A program made the translations under genes and the position numbers. A stretch of 64,000 nt of DNA. It comes from an uncultured bacterium (GTDB lineage: Bacteria; Bacillota; Clostridia; Oscillospirales; Oscillospiraceae). Every line of letters starts with the position of its first letter. The stretch's first letter is position 1. The notes beneath the pieces were generated by a model that was given only the letters and a program-made list of their open reading frames with translations, ran no database searches and had not been told where the DNA came from. The stretch covers positions 21,218-85,217 of the forward strand of contig CAMWRX010000002.1 of NCBI GenBank assembly GCA_947176765.1. Direction: 5' to 3'. Shown piece after piece: positions 7,747 to 14,707 of the stretch.

Positions 7747-8407
7747 GAAGAACAAGCAGGCCCTCAAAATGGCAGTTGACTGCGGTATGATGATCCTCCT
7801 GCCGCTGCTGATGGCCTACTCCCCGCTGGGTGAAGCTGTCCACGAATGGCTGGGGATCGCCATAACGGCGCTGCTTGTCATCCATCATGCGCTAAACCGA
7901 AACTGGTATCGGACCCTGTTCAGGGGGCGGTACAGCGGCATCCGTGTTCTGGGGACTGTGACCAATATGCTTTTGCTGGCGGATATGATCGCCCTGCCGG
8001 TCAGCGGCATCCTTATGTCGCGCCATGTATTTGTCTTTTTGGATGTAAAAGCCGGAATGTCATTTGCCCGGACCGTTCACCTGCTGGCTTCCCATTGGGG
8101 CTTGATACTCATGAGTTTCCATATTGGCGTACATGGCGGAGCCCGCAGCAAGGCAGCGGCTCGAAAAGAAGCCTCTGCCGTGCGAACGGTCATCCCGCGT
8201 ATTGCCATTGCGCTGCTGGGATTTTGGGGTGTTTTTGCGTTCATCCGGCAGGAAATCGGAAGCTATCTGTTCCTGCGAAACCAGTTTGTATTTTATGATT
8301 TCAGCCGGCCGCTGGTCTACTTCCTGGCGGATGTTATCGCTGTGATGGTATTGTTTTCCATGGCTGGCTATTATACCGCGAAAGGATTGAAACACCGCAG
8401 CTCATAA
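7739..8407 (+). CDS. DUF4405-type membrane protein (cytochrome b-like)
   Basis: An integral membrane protein of 222 residues with about five hydrophobic helices. The start is TTG 7739, overlapping the flavodoxin stop; the N-terminus MNRKNKQALKMAVD followed by LLPLLMAYSPLGEAVHEWLG is typical of the DUF4405 family, which favours this start over ATG 7769. His residues recur at helix ends (HEWLG, IHHALN, SRHVF, HLLASHWG, SFHIGVH), the pattern expected for b-type haem ligation in cytochrome b561-like proteins; haem binding is inference. Its place after an Fe-S AKR and an exported flavodoxin suggests a transmembrane electron path. AAGGAG immediately after its stop serves the downstream remnant. Confidence 0.8.
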   Translation: MNRKNKQALKMAVDCGMMILLPLLMAYSPLGEAVHEWLGIAITALLVIHHALNRNWYRTLFRGRYSGIRVLGTVTNMLLLADMIALPVSGILMSRHVFVFLDVKAGMSFARTVHLLASHWGLILMSFHIGVHGGARSKAAARKEASAVRTVIPRIAIALLGFWGVFAFIRQEIGSYLFLRNQFVFYDFSRPLVYFLADVIAVMVLFSMAGYYTAKGLKHRSS

Positions 8408-8421
8408 GGAGTTCAGATTTT

Positions 8422-9090
8422 TTGAGAATTGAATGGAGAACAGCGGCGGCAGAGTATAAGGTTCTGGAAGAACGGAACATCCCCGTCATGGTCATGGAGC
8501 CGGTGCGGGGCGGGCGGCTGACCCAGCTCTCCAGCGACGCGGAGGCCATTTTGAAAGACGCCCACCCCGATTGGAGCATGGCGTCCTGGGCCCTGCGCTG
8601 GGCAAGGCGTCTGCCCCAGGTGCAGGTGATTTTGAGCGGTATGTCTACCATGGATCAGATCAAAGACAACGTGGCCACCTTTGAGGAACCGGACGAGCTC
8701 TCCGATGCCGATGCCGAAACCCTGATGCGTGCGGCGGAAGCGTTCAAGAAGCAGGTCAGCGTCCCCTGCACCGCCAGCCGCTACTGCTGCGATGCCAGCA
8801 CCGGGCACTGCCCCCAGAGCACCACCGTGCCGGAGATCATGGCGGAGGATCACGGCTTCACCGCCTTCAAAGGCCACGCCATGGCCGGCTTCGGCGGGGC
8901 CATCAAGAACATCTCCATCGGACTGGGCTCTGCCGAGGGCAAATGCTGGATTCACTCCGCCGGAACAAGCCGCACCAGTCCCTGGGGCGGTGAACAGGAC
9001 GCTTTTCTGGAATCCACGGGAGCGGCGGAACCATCCCGCCAATGCGAAACCAAAGGTGTTGCCATACAATCAAAATGGGAGGAATATAAA
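8422..9090 (+). pseudogene. C-terminal remnant of an Fe-S aldo/keto reductase
   Basis: The frame begins at a TTG with AAGGAG upstream but enters the aldo/keto reductase fold in its middle (VMVMEPVRGGRL, then ILSGMSTMDQIKDNV), so the N-terminal ~190 residues with the catalytic tetrad are gone. The first ferredoxin motif is damaged: CTASRYCCDASTGHCPQ replaces the normal Cys pattern, with a Cys-to-Ser change and an insertion. The rest (about residues 155-223) resembles no known domain. The frame runs without a stop into the acetyltransferase at 9091, so a fused product is possible. I regard it as a decayed paralogue of the 5909 gene. Confidence 0.75.
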
Positions 9091-9651
9091 ATGGAGTATG
9101 CAGAAAAACGGGTGGATTTGCGAGAGACTCGCCCGGAGGACACGGAACGAGGAATGCGGCAGACTCAGCTGCTGTTCCGGCTGAACCATACGGTGCCCAT
9201 GTCTCAGGAGTATGCGGCAGTGCTGGGCGAGCTGTTTGAGGGTCGGATCGGTGAGGGCAGCTTCGTAGCGGCCCCTTTACAGGGCGTCTGCTTCGACCAG
9301 GTCTCTATCGGTAAAAACGTTATTGTCAACAGCAATTGTTTGATGATGTCCAGGGGTGGGATCACCATTGAGGACGATGCGCAAATTGCCGCCAACGTCT
9401 CTCTTCTCTCCAACAATCATGATCTGTATGAGAGGATGGTGCTGACCTGTAAGCCCATTCGGATCAAACAAGGGGCGTGGATTGGCGCGGGGGCCACGAT
9501 CCTTCCCGGCGTGACGGTAGGCCGATACGCTGTGGTGGGCGCGGCCTCCGTCGTCACCCATGATGTGCCGGACTTTGCCGTGGCCGTTGGGAACCCCGCG
9601 AGGGTGACAAAGATGCTGGATTCGTCGAAATTTCCTGACGGGACGGACTGA
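9091..9651 (+). CDS. Hexapeptide-repeat O-acetyltransferase (LacA/Maa/NodL family)
   Basis: Left-handed beta-helix acyltransferase that would move an acetyl group from acetyl-CoA to a sugar or similar hydroxyl. Hexapeptide repeats run from IGKNVIVNSNCLM through IRIKQGAWIGAGATILPGVTVGRYAVVGAASVVT, and the catalytic His lies in LLSNNHDLYE. The C-terminal cap AVAVGNPARVTKM is typical. The start ATG 9091 is set by GGGAGG 7 nt upstream and by the family N-terminus, although the frame is open upstream into the AKR remnant. At 186 residues it is of normal length. It ends the redox operon that starts at 5909; the weak hairpin CTTTTC/GAAAAG follows. Confidence 0.88.
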   Translation: MEYAEKRVDLRETRPEDTERGMRQTQLLFRLNHTVPMSQEYAAVLGELFEGRIGEGSFVAAPLQGVCFDQVSIGKNVIVNSNCLMMSRGGITIEDDAQIAANVSLLSNNHDLYERMVLTCKPIRIKQGAWIGAGATILPGVTVGRYAVVGAASVVTHDVPDFAVAVGNPARVTKMLDSSKFPDGTD

Positions 9652-9769
9652 ACCCGGAGAGGCTTTTCATTGAAAAGAGTGCACCCTTTTTACATAAGGG
9701 CTGGTGTCAACAAACCGTTGTGCCGCAGGTTACGGGACCACATCTTTTTGGTCAACACAAGACAACGAT

Positions 9770-9810
9770 ATAAATCGACAGGTTTCGACAAAGCCTGTCG
9801 ATTTATTTTG
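9770..9810. terminator. Strong hairpin terminator of the TTTCGACAA-loop type
   Basis: A perfect 13-bp stem (ATAAATCGACAGG / CCTGTCGATTTAT) with loop TTTCGACAAAG is followed by TTTTG on the plus strand. It ends just before the convergent LysR gene. It belongs to a set of look-alike hairpins in this window (13845, 52719, loosely 30752). Confidence 0.85.
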
Positions 9811-9815
9811 CATAA

Positions 9816-10685
9816 CTAACGCCCTTTCATCTCACTCAGCAGCAGTTCCGCGGCCGGACTGAACACCTGGTACTTTTTCCAGACGACATACAGCTTCGTC
9901 TCCAGCGTAGGTGTCAGCGGGCGAAAGCACAATTCGCTCCGCTCACTGGTATCCACCAGCTTGTCAAAGGTCAGGACGTACCCCAGCCCCTCCCGGGCCA
10001 GGACGCTGCCATTATAGGTCAAATTGAGGGTAGCCGTGATATGCAGCCGGTCTACCGCCTCTCCAAAGAGCTTGGGTATATCCTCCCGGAGTCCCTGCCG
10101 GGAAAGAATCAGCGGCAGATCCAGAAGGTCGTCAATGCAGACGGCCTCTTTTTGCGCCAACGGGGCATCCTTCCGCATGACCACCCCCCAGATATCCGCC
10201 CCCGGCAGTTCTATATAATTGTACTTGGACAGATCCACCGCCTGGGCAATCACCGCAAAATCCAACAGCCCCTGATCCAGCCGTTCCGCCAGATCATTGG
10301 TATCCCCGCTGTATAAATGCACCCGGATCCCCGGAACCTGGGCCTGCACTGCCTTAATGCGCCGTGCCAAATGTTTGATCCCGTCCGACTCCGCGCAGCC
10401 GATATGGATGTCCCCACCCGTAATCTCATCCAGGGCTTTGAACTCCGCCGCCGTCTTGTCCACCATTTCCAGGATGTCCTCCGCCCGTTTGCGCAGCAGC
10501 ATCCCTTCGTCTGTCAGCCGGACGCTGAAGCTGCTGCGGACAAAGAGCTTCTTCCCCAGCTCGGCCTCCAGATCTTTCAGCTGCTTGGACAGGGTGGGCT
10601 GGGAGATGTGCAGCCGCTCCGCCGCGTGGGTCACGCTCCCCTCCCGCGCCACTTCCAGAAAATAACGCAACACCCGGATCTCCAT
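9816..10685 (-). CDS. LysR-family transcriptional regulator
   Basis: A full-length LysR protein of 289 residues. The start is MEIRVLRYFLEVAREG (ATG 10685, preceded by GAGGTGATGAT); an upstream in-frame Met at 10718 would add 11 unlikely residues. The HTH carries SVTHAAERLHISQPTLSKQLKDLE. The effector domain has both lobes (HIGCAESDGIKHLA..., LTYNGSVLAREGLGYVL). A textbook LysR inverted repeat with a T-N11-A core lies in the divergent intergenic region on its own -35 box, so autorepression and control of the divergent operon (10812-13823: small protein, alpha/beta hydrolase, DUF362 lipoprotein) are expected. Confidence 0.92.
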   Translation of the reverse strand: MEIRVLRYFLEVAREGSVTHAAERLHISQPTLSKQLKDLEAELGKKLFVRSSFSVRLTDEGMLLRKRAEDILEMVDKTAAEFKALDEITGGDIHIGCAESDGIKHLARRIKAVQAQVPGIRVHLYSGDTNDLAERLDQGLLDFAVIAQAVDLSKYNYIELPGADIWGVVMRKDAPLAQKEAVCIDDLLDLPLILSRQGLREDIPKLFGEAVDRLHITATLNLTYNGSVLAREGLGYVLTFDKLVDTSERSELCFRPLTPTLETKLYVVWKKYQVFSPAAELLLSEMKGR

Positions 10686-10703
10686 ATCATCACCTCTGCC
10701 AAC

Positions 10704-10732
10704 AGGATACCACGCCATGTTATTCCTTTCAA
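10704..10732 (-). promoter_or_regulatory. Promoter of the second LysR gene
   Basis: Minus strand: -35 TTGAAA (10727-10732), 17 nt, -10 TATCCT (10704-10709). The -35 lies in the centre of the LysR inverted repeat. Confidence 0.55.
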
Positions 10733-10742
10733 GAATAACATG
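10716..10742. promoter_or_regulatory. LysR operator: 10-bp arms with 7-nt spacer
   Basis: CATGTTATTC and GAATAACATG are perfect inverted arms separated by CTTTCAA. The core ATTC-N7-GAAT fits the LysR T-N11-A consensus. It is in the divergent region between lysR and the 10812 operon. Confidence 0.8.
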
Positions 10743-10811
10743 ATATAGAAATCAAGTATTTGCTATTTTGCTGTCCGCGATTTATCATGGAAACATCGGG
10801 AGGTGAGGACA

Positions 10812-11054
10812 GTGCCGGAAGCATCGGACGCACAGGCCATCCTACGGGAAAACCTGAAGGACGCGGGCTGCGACCAGGAAACAATCTGCCGCTGTGAGGT
10901 CTTGGCCCGGGGTGAAAAGAAGGCTGAGCTGATGCGGGCCCTTTCCCTGCACAGGCGGGCGCTGCTGGACGCCGTCCATGAAAACCAGCGGCGGATCGAC
11001 TGCCTGGACTACCTCATCTATCAAATCGAGAAGCAAGGCAAGAAAACCAGTTAA
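10812..11054 (+). CDS. Small helical hypothetical protein (80 aa)
   Basis: A short, charged, mostly helical protein (ARGEKKAELMRALSLHRRALLDAVHENQRR...) with three Cys residues in the first half (GCDQETICRCEV). GTG 10812 is preferred because GGGAGGTG lies 6 nt before it; a GTG at 10803 is the alternative. It is the first gene of the operon divergent from the LysR regulator and is followed after 15 nt by an alpha/beta hydrolase. The tail CLDYLIYQIEK recalls small proteins that ride with oxidoreductase/hydrolase operons in Clostridia. Function unknown; the coiled-coil-like sequence suggests a protein partner. Confidence 0.75.
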   Translation: MPEASDAQAILRENLKDAGCDQETICRCEVLARGEKKAELMRALSLHRRALLDAVHENQRRIDCLDYLIYQIEKQGKKTS

Positions 11055-11069
11055 CAGGAGGAATTTCTC

Positions 11070-12050
11070 ATGGAAGAAACGCTGAATCTGACCCAGGAGT
11101 GGGATAAGACGTTCCCCAAAAGTGATAAGGTGGAGCACCGCAAGGTGACATTCCACAACCGCTACGGCATCACCCTGGCGGCGGATCTGTACCAACCCCG
11201 TGGCGCGTCCGGGAAACTGGCGGCCATCGCCGTGTGCGGCCCCTTCGGCGCGGTGAAGGAGCAGGCGGCCGGTCTGTACGCCCAGACCATGGCGGAGCGG
11301 GGGTTCCTCACCATTGCCTTCGACCCGTCCTTCACCGGCGAGAGCGGCGGCACGCCCCGGTATATGGCCTCCCCCGACATCAATACCGAGGACTTCCAGG
11401 CGGCGGTAGACTTCCTCTCCGTCCAGGACAACGTGGATCCGGAAAAAATCGGCATCATCGGCATCTGCGGCTGGGGCGGCATGGCGCTGAACACGGCGGC
11501 GCTGGACACCCGCGTCAAGGCCACGGTGGCCTCCACCATGTATGACATGAGCCGGGTGAACGCCCAGGGCTATTTTGACGCCGAGAACAGCGAGGAAGCC
11601 CGCTATGAAAAGCGGAAGGCCATGAACGCCCAGCGCACCGCCGACTACAAAAGCGGCAACTATGAACTGGGCGGCGGCGTGGTGGACCCCTTGCCGGATG
11701 ACGCCCCCTTCTTTGTGAAAGACTACTATGACTACTACAAAACGTCCAGGGGCTACCACCTCCGCTCCCTCAACTCCAATGGCGGGTGGAACAAGATCGG
11801 CTGTATGTCCTTCCTCAACCAGCCCATCCTGTGCTACGCGGACGAAATCCGCAGCGCGGTGCTGGTCGTGCACGGAGAGAAGGCCCATTCCTGCTACTTC
11901 AGCAAGGATGCTTTCGCCAAACTGACAGGCGATAACAAAGAGTTGCTCATCATCCCGGACACGGTGCATACTGACCTGTATGACGGCGGCGGGAAGGGCG
12001 CAATCCCCTTCGACAAGCTGGAGGATTTCTTCCAGACTCATTTGAACTGA
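11070..12050 (+). CDS. Alpha/beta hydrolase (YcjY / dienelactone hydrolase-like)
   Basis: A 326-residue cytoplasmic alpha/beta hydrolase. The early strands (ITLAADLYQPRGASGKLAAIAVCGPFG) and the oxyanion region are clear, and FDPSFTGESGG is characteristic of the YcjY-like group. The nucleophile elbow reads GICGWGG, so the usual Ser position is not occupied by Ser; the Cys of ICGW may act as nucleophile as in dienelactone hydrolase, or the enzyme may not be a classical esterase. The acid/His end is VVHGEKAHS and PDTVHTDLYD. The ribosome site AGGAGG precedes ATG 11070. Operon partner of the 80-aa protein and the DUF362 lipoprotein under the second LysR regulator. Confidence 0.87.
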   Translation: MEETLNLTQEWDKTFPKSDKVEHRKVTFHNRYGITLAADLYQPRGASGKLAAIAVCGPFGAVKEQAAGLYAQTMAERGFLTIAFDPSFTGESGGTPRYMASPDINTEDFQAAVDFLSVQDNVDPEKIGIIGICGWGGMALNTAALDTRVKATVASTMYDMSRVNAQGYFDAENSEEARYEKRKAMNAQRTADYKSGNYELGGGVVDPLPDDAPFFVKDYYDYYKTSRGYHLRSLNSNGGWNKIGCMSFLNQPILCYADEIRSAVLVVHGEKAHSCYFSKDAFAKLTGDNKELLIIPDTVHTDLYDGGGKGAIPFDKLEDFFQTHLN

Positions 12051-12068
12051 TCTGGAGGGGGCCATCCA

Positions 12069-13823
12069 ATGAAACGAACCGGGCCCATCGCCATGTTTAT
12101 GGCCCTGCTGCTGGCGCTGTCTGCCTGCGGCGCGGGGCTGGCGGCGGAGAACACAACGATTGGCGCAGAACCTTTGGATGCGGCGCAACACAGCCAGACC
12201 GCCGCGGCCTCCCCCAATGCCGAAGGAGAAGACGCTATGGACAAAATCACCCTTTCATTCAACGGCCGCGCCTACACCGCAACGCTGGCGGATAATCCCT
12301 CGGCGAAGGCTTTTGCCGCGCTGTTGAAAGATGGCCCGTTGACCGTTTCCACCCGTGACTACGGAAATTTTGAAAAGGTTGGTTCCCTGGGGACAGAGCT
12401 GCCCCGCACAGATGAGCAAATCACCACCGCTCCCGGGGATATCATCCTCTATCAGGGAAATCAAATCACAGTCTACTATGCCCAAAACACCTGGAACTTC
12501 ACCCGTCTGGGCCGGATCGACGACCCCAGCGGCCTGCGGGAAGCCCTGGGCAGCGGGGATGTGGAGATCACCTTTCAGCTTGCCGAGCCCCTCCCCTATG
12601 ACGGCGTCTATCCACAGCATGAGCCCTACGGGACTGGGATCGGAGCCATGCCCGGGCGTGTAGTCTGGGCTCACAACCCGGATTGTGTAGAATGGGACGG
12701 AGACGGCTGGTGGTGGGAATTGAGCCACTTTGACGCTACCGCCATTCAGAGCATGGTGGATGACAGCATCGCCTCCCTGGGCGGGCAGGAAACTGCCCAG
12801 GCGGGCTGGGAGGCACTGTTCCTGGCCCACAACCAAAGCCGGGGAAAGACGGGTGGCTATGCCGCCGGGGAGAAAATCGCCATCAAGGCCAACATCAACG
12901 GCTCCGCCGTCATGGACGACGACACCTCCGGGGAAACAAAGATGAGCTACACCAATTCGGTGCTGCTCAAGGCCCTGCTCACTTCTCTGGTGGAGGAAGC
13001 CGGGGTTAAACCCAGTGATATTACCGTCTATGACGTGTCCCGGCTGTTCCCGGACTATATGGTGGAGCTGTGTACTCAAGGCAATTTGGACGGTATCCGC
13101 TTCGTGGGCCGGAACAACGGCGTGGCCGACGAGAGCGCCCCAATCCAATGGTCGTACCAGTTCAGCGGGAAGGTGAATTATCTGCCCACCTGTGTCACCG
13201 AGGCGGAGTATATCATTAACCTTGCCAACCTGAAGGGCCACAGCTACGGCATCACCCTCTGCGGGAAAAACCACTTTGGCTCCTTTATCAACGGCAATAC
13301 GATGCGGCCCCCGGAGGGGGCCAACCTCCACCAGTGGCTGACACGAAACGAGATGGGCATTTACAGCCCGCTGGTGGACCTGATGGCAAACACCGATCTG
13401 GGCGGCAAAACCGTCCTCTATATGCTGGACGCCATCATCTGCGCCCCCTCTGAAGGCGCGTCTATCACCGGGGACAACTCCCGTTGGCAGCAGGCCCCCT
13501 TCAACGGCCACTATACCGCCAGCGTCTTTGTGTCCCAGGATCCGGTGGCCATCGACAGCGTAGGCGCGGATTTTCTGATGAACGAGCCGACAGTGACCAG
13601 CCGAAATGGGGCGCTGAAAGATAATCCCACTGTGGAGAACTATCTCCATGAGGCAGGGCTTGTGGCAGACGCACCCTCCGGCACAGTCTATACGGACAGT
13701 CGCGGGAATGCGGTCACCAACTTGGGCGTTCATGAGCATTGGAGCAACTCCGTGGACAAGCAATACAGCCGCAATTTGGGGAAGGACGAGGGGATTGAAC
13801 TGATCTGCCTCAAATGGAATTGA
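12069..13823 (+). CDS. Lipoprotein with cyclophilin-like domain and DUF362 domain
   Basis: Three modules in 584 residues: a lipoprotein signal (lipobox LSAC, C20) with a short tether, a cyclophilin-like beta-barrel domain (about 57-175, ITLSFNGRAYTATLADN... GDIILYQGNQITVYY), and a DUF362 domain (about 260-560, KIAIKANINGS..., KPSDITVYDVSR, GKNHFGSFI). DUF362 proteins are often linked to Fe-S chemistry but no Cys cluster is visible here. The protein should sit on the outside of the membrane. An internal ATG at 12237 with AAGGAG (12223-12228) falls exactly at the start of the cyclophilin-like domain, so that domain may once have been a separate gene. Last gene of its operon; a strong terminator follows. 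Confidence 0.85.
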   Translation: MKRTGPIAMFMALLLALSACGAGLAAENTTIGAEPLDAAQHSQTAAASPNAEGEDAMDKITLSFNGRAYTATLADNPSAKAFAALLKDGPLTVSTRDYGNFEKVGSLGTELPRTDEQITTAPGDIILYQGNQITVYYAQNTWNFTRLGRIDDPSGLREALGSGDVEITFQLAEPLPYDGVYPQHEPYGTGIGAMPGRVVWAHNPDCVEWDGDGWWWELSHFDATAIQSMVDDSIASLGGQETAQAGWEALFLAHNQSRGKTGGYAAGEKIAIKANINGSAVMDDDTSGETKMSYTNSVLLKALLTSLVEEAGVKPSDITVYDVSRLFPDYMVELCTQGNLDGIRFVGRNNGVADESAPIQWSYQFSGKVNYLPTCVTEAEYIINLANLKGHSYGITLCGKNHFGSFINGNTMRPPEGANLHQWLTRNEMGIYSPLVDLMANTDLGGKTVLYMLDAIICAPSEGASITGDNSRWQQAPFNGHYTASVFVSQDPVAIDSVGADFLMNEPTVTSRNGALKDNPTVENYLHEAGLVADAPSGTVYTDSRGNAVTNLGVHEHWSNSVDKQYSRNLGKDEGIELICLKWN

Positions 13824-13844
13824 TTATTTTTGCAATATTAAGCC

Positions 13845-13886
13845 ATAACTCGACGGATTTCGACAAATCTGTCGAGTTATTTTTTG
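13845..13886 (+). terminator. Intrinsic terminator of the TTTCGACAA-loop type
   Basis: ATAACTCGAC and GTCGAGTTAT flank a centre GGATTTCGACAAATCT that pairs further (GATTT/AAATC); six T residues follow. It ends the alpha/beta hydrolase-DUF362 operon. Confidence 0.88.
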
Positions 13887-13893
13887 CACTTCA

Positions 13894-14043
13894 TTCCAAA
13901 AGTGCATTGACGGTATCATCGTAGAGGGCAGCTCCAGCCTGAACACCAGCGCCCTGCCCGGCGAGAGTTTGCCCCGTGAGGCCAAGGGGGAAGACGAGAT
14001 CATCAATGACTGTATCAACATGACCGGCGTGCTGAGGATGTAG
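13894..14043 (+). pseudogene. Fragment of a heavy-metal P-type ATPase (actuator domain)
   Basis: About 49 codons read as IDGIIVEGSSSLNTSALPGES, then LPREAKGEDEIINDCINMTGVL, ending in TAG at 14041. This is the DG-x-GSS-D/N-S-A-L-TGES-P pattern of the actuator domain of cation-transporting P-type ATPases (CadA/ZntA type); the invariant TGES has become PGES. No start codon, no upstream N-terminal metal-binding or membrane segments and no downstream DKTGT domain are present, so it is debris from a deleted gene. It lies directly behind the terminator of the DUF362 operon. Confidence 0.7.
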
Positions 14044-14137
14044 AATATCGTATATTTTATCTACATCACAATTAGAAACTCGGCATGGCATACCCTTTTG
14101 GGGACACTCAAAGGCACAATGTAGTCCTAAGATACTC

Positions 14138-14296
14138 ATGGAGGGCTGCGTGGAATTGAGGGCGCGCGTGTCGTCCGAACGGCGTGACGAAATTCAAGCC
14201 CATGCCGCTGCCTGCGGCGAGAGCATTAACACGTTCATCAACCGGGCAATCCGTGAGGCAATGGAAAAAGACAATGAAGAACGGGCCGGGGAATAA
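14138..14296 (+). CDS. Small ribbon-helix-helix protein (52 aa), possibly truncated
   Basis: The product contains VSSERRDEIQAHAAACGESINTF, then INRAIREAMEKD, the shape of Arc/CopG-like ribbon-helix-helix proteins common in mobile elements and as antitoxins. The usual N-terminal strand (about 5-8 residues before RARVS) is atypical and no ribosome site precedes ATG 14138, so the gene may have lost its true start. The stop TAA lies in the loop of a strong terminator hairpin. No toxin gene follows. Together with the P-type ATPase fragment this marks a site of past insertion and deletion. Confidence 0.6.
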   Translation: MEGCVELRARVSSERRDEIQAHAAACGESINTFINRAIREAMEKDNEERAGE

Positions 14297-14316
14297 TCCC
14301 CGGCCCTTCTTTTTCT
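14283..14316 (+). terminator. Intrinsic terminator overlapping the RHH gene stop
   Basis: Perfect 10-bp stem GGGCCGGGGA / TCCCCGGCCC with tetraloop ATAA (which contains the stop codon) followed by TTCTTTTTCTT. Confidence 0.92.
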
Positions 14317-14343
14317 TAAAATCCCACGCGCCTGGGATTTTGC

Positions 14344-14622
14344 TCACTCCTTGCGCTGCATCCCCCGCAGCACCATGATGGCCGCCCCTCGCTGGAATCC
14401 GTCCTGGTGGCAGATTACCACCTCGTCGGCCAACGGATCAAGGCTGTACTCCTTGCACAGCATACAATATGCCCAAAAGGCTGCATACAGATACCACAAT
14501 ACTCCGTTAAAGCGAGTGCCGCAGAGTAGTATCCTAACCGGATATTTGAAGACGGACAGTCCAGTTAAGTAATCAATAACGCCGATTTTATCAAACAACA
14601 AGGTATATATAGGCAGTCCCAC
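14344..14622 (-). CDS. Hypothetical protein, probably a hybrid remnant (92 aa)
   Basis: The frame has a hydrophobic N-terminal part (VLWYLYAAFWAYCML) and a soluble C-terminal part (SLDPLADEVVICHQDGFQRGA) that look like different proteins. No good ribosome site is seen. It lies downstream of the acyltransferase on the same strand, separated by a hairpin, inside an AT-rich patch. It may be a decayed mobile-element gene; I cannot assign a function. Confidence 0.3.
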   Translation of the reverse strand: MGLPIYTLLFDKIGVIDYLTGLSVFKYPVRILLCGTRFNGVLWYLYAAFWAYCMLCKEYSLDPLADEVVICHQDGFQRGAAIMVLRGMQRKE

Positions 14623-14654
14623 AATCCATAGCGCGGAGAGATGGATTTGTTTGT

Positions 14655-14683
14655 AAAGCCGCCCAAATGGGCGGCTTTATTTC
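14655..14683. terminator. Bidirectional hairpin after the acyltransferase gene
   Basis: AAAGCCGCCC and GGGCGGCTTT form a perfect 10-bp stem with AAAT loop; ATTTCT follows on the plus strand and TTTAC on the minus strand. Confidence 0.75.
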
Positions 14684-14707
14684 TGGATACTACCATGAGG
14701 GAGCTAC

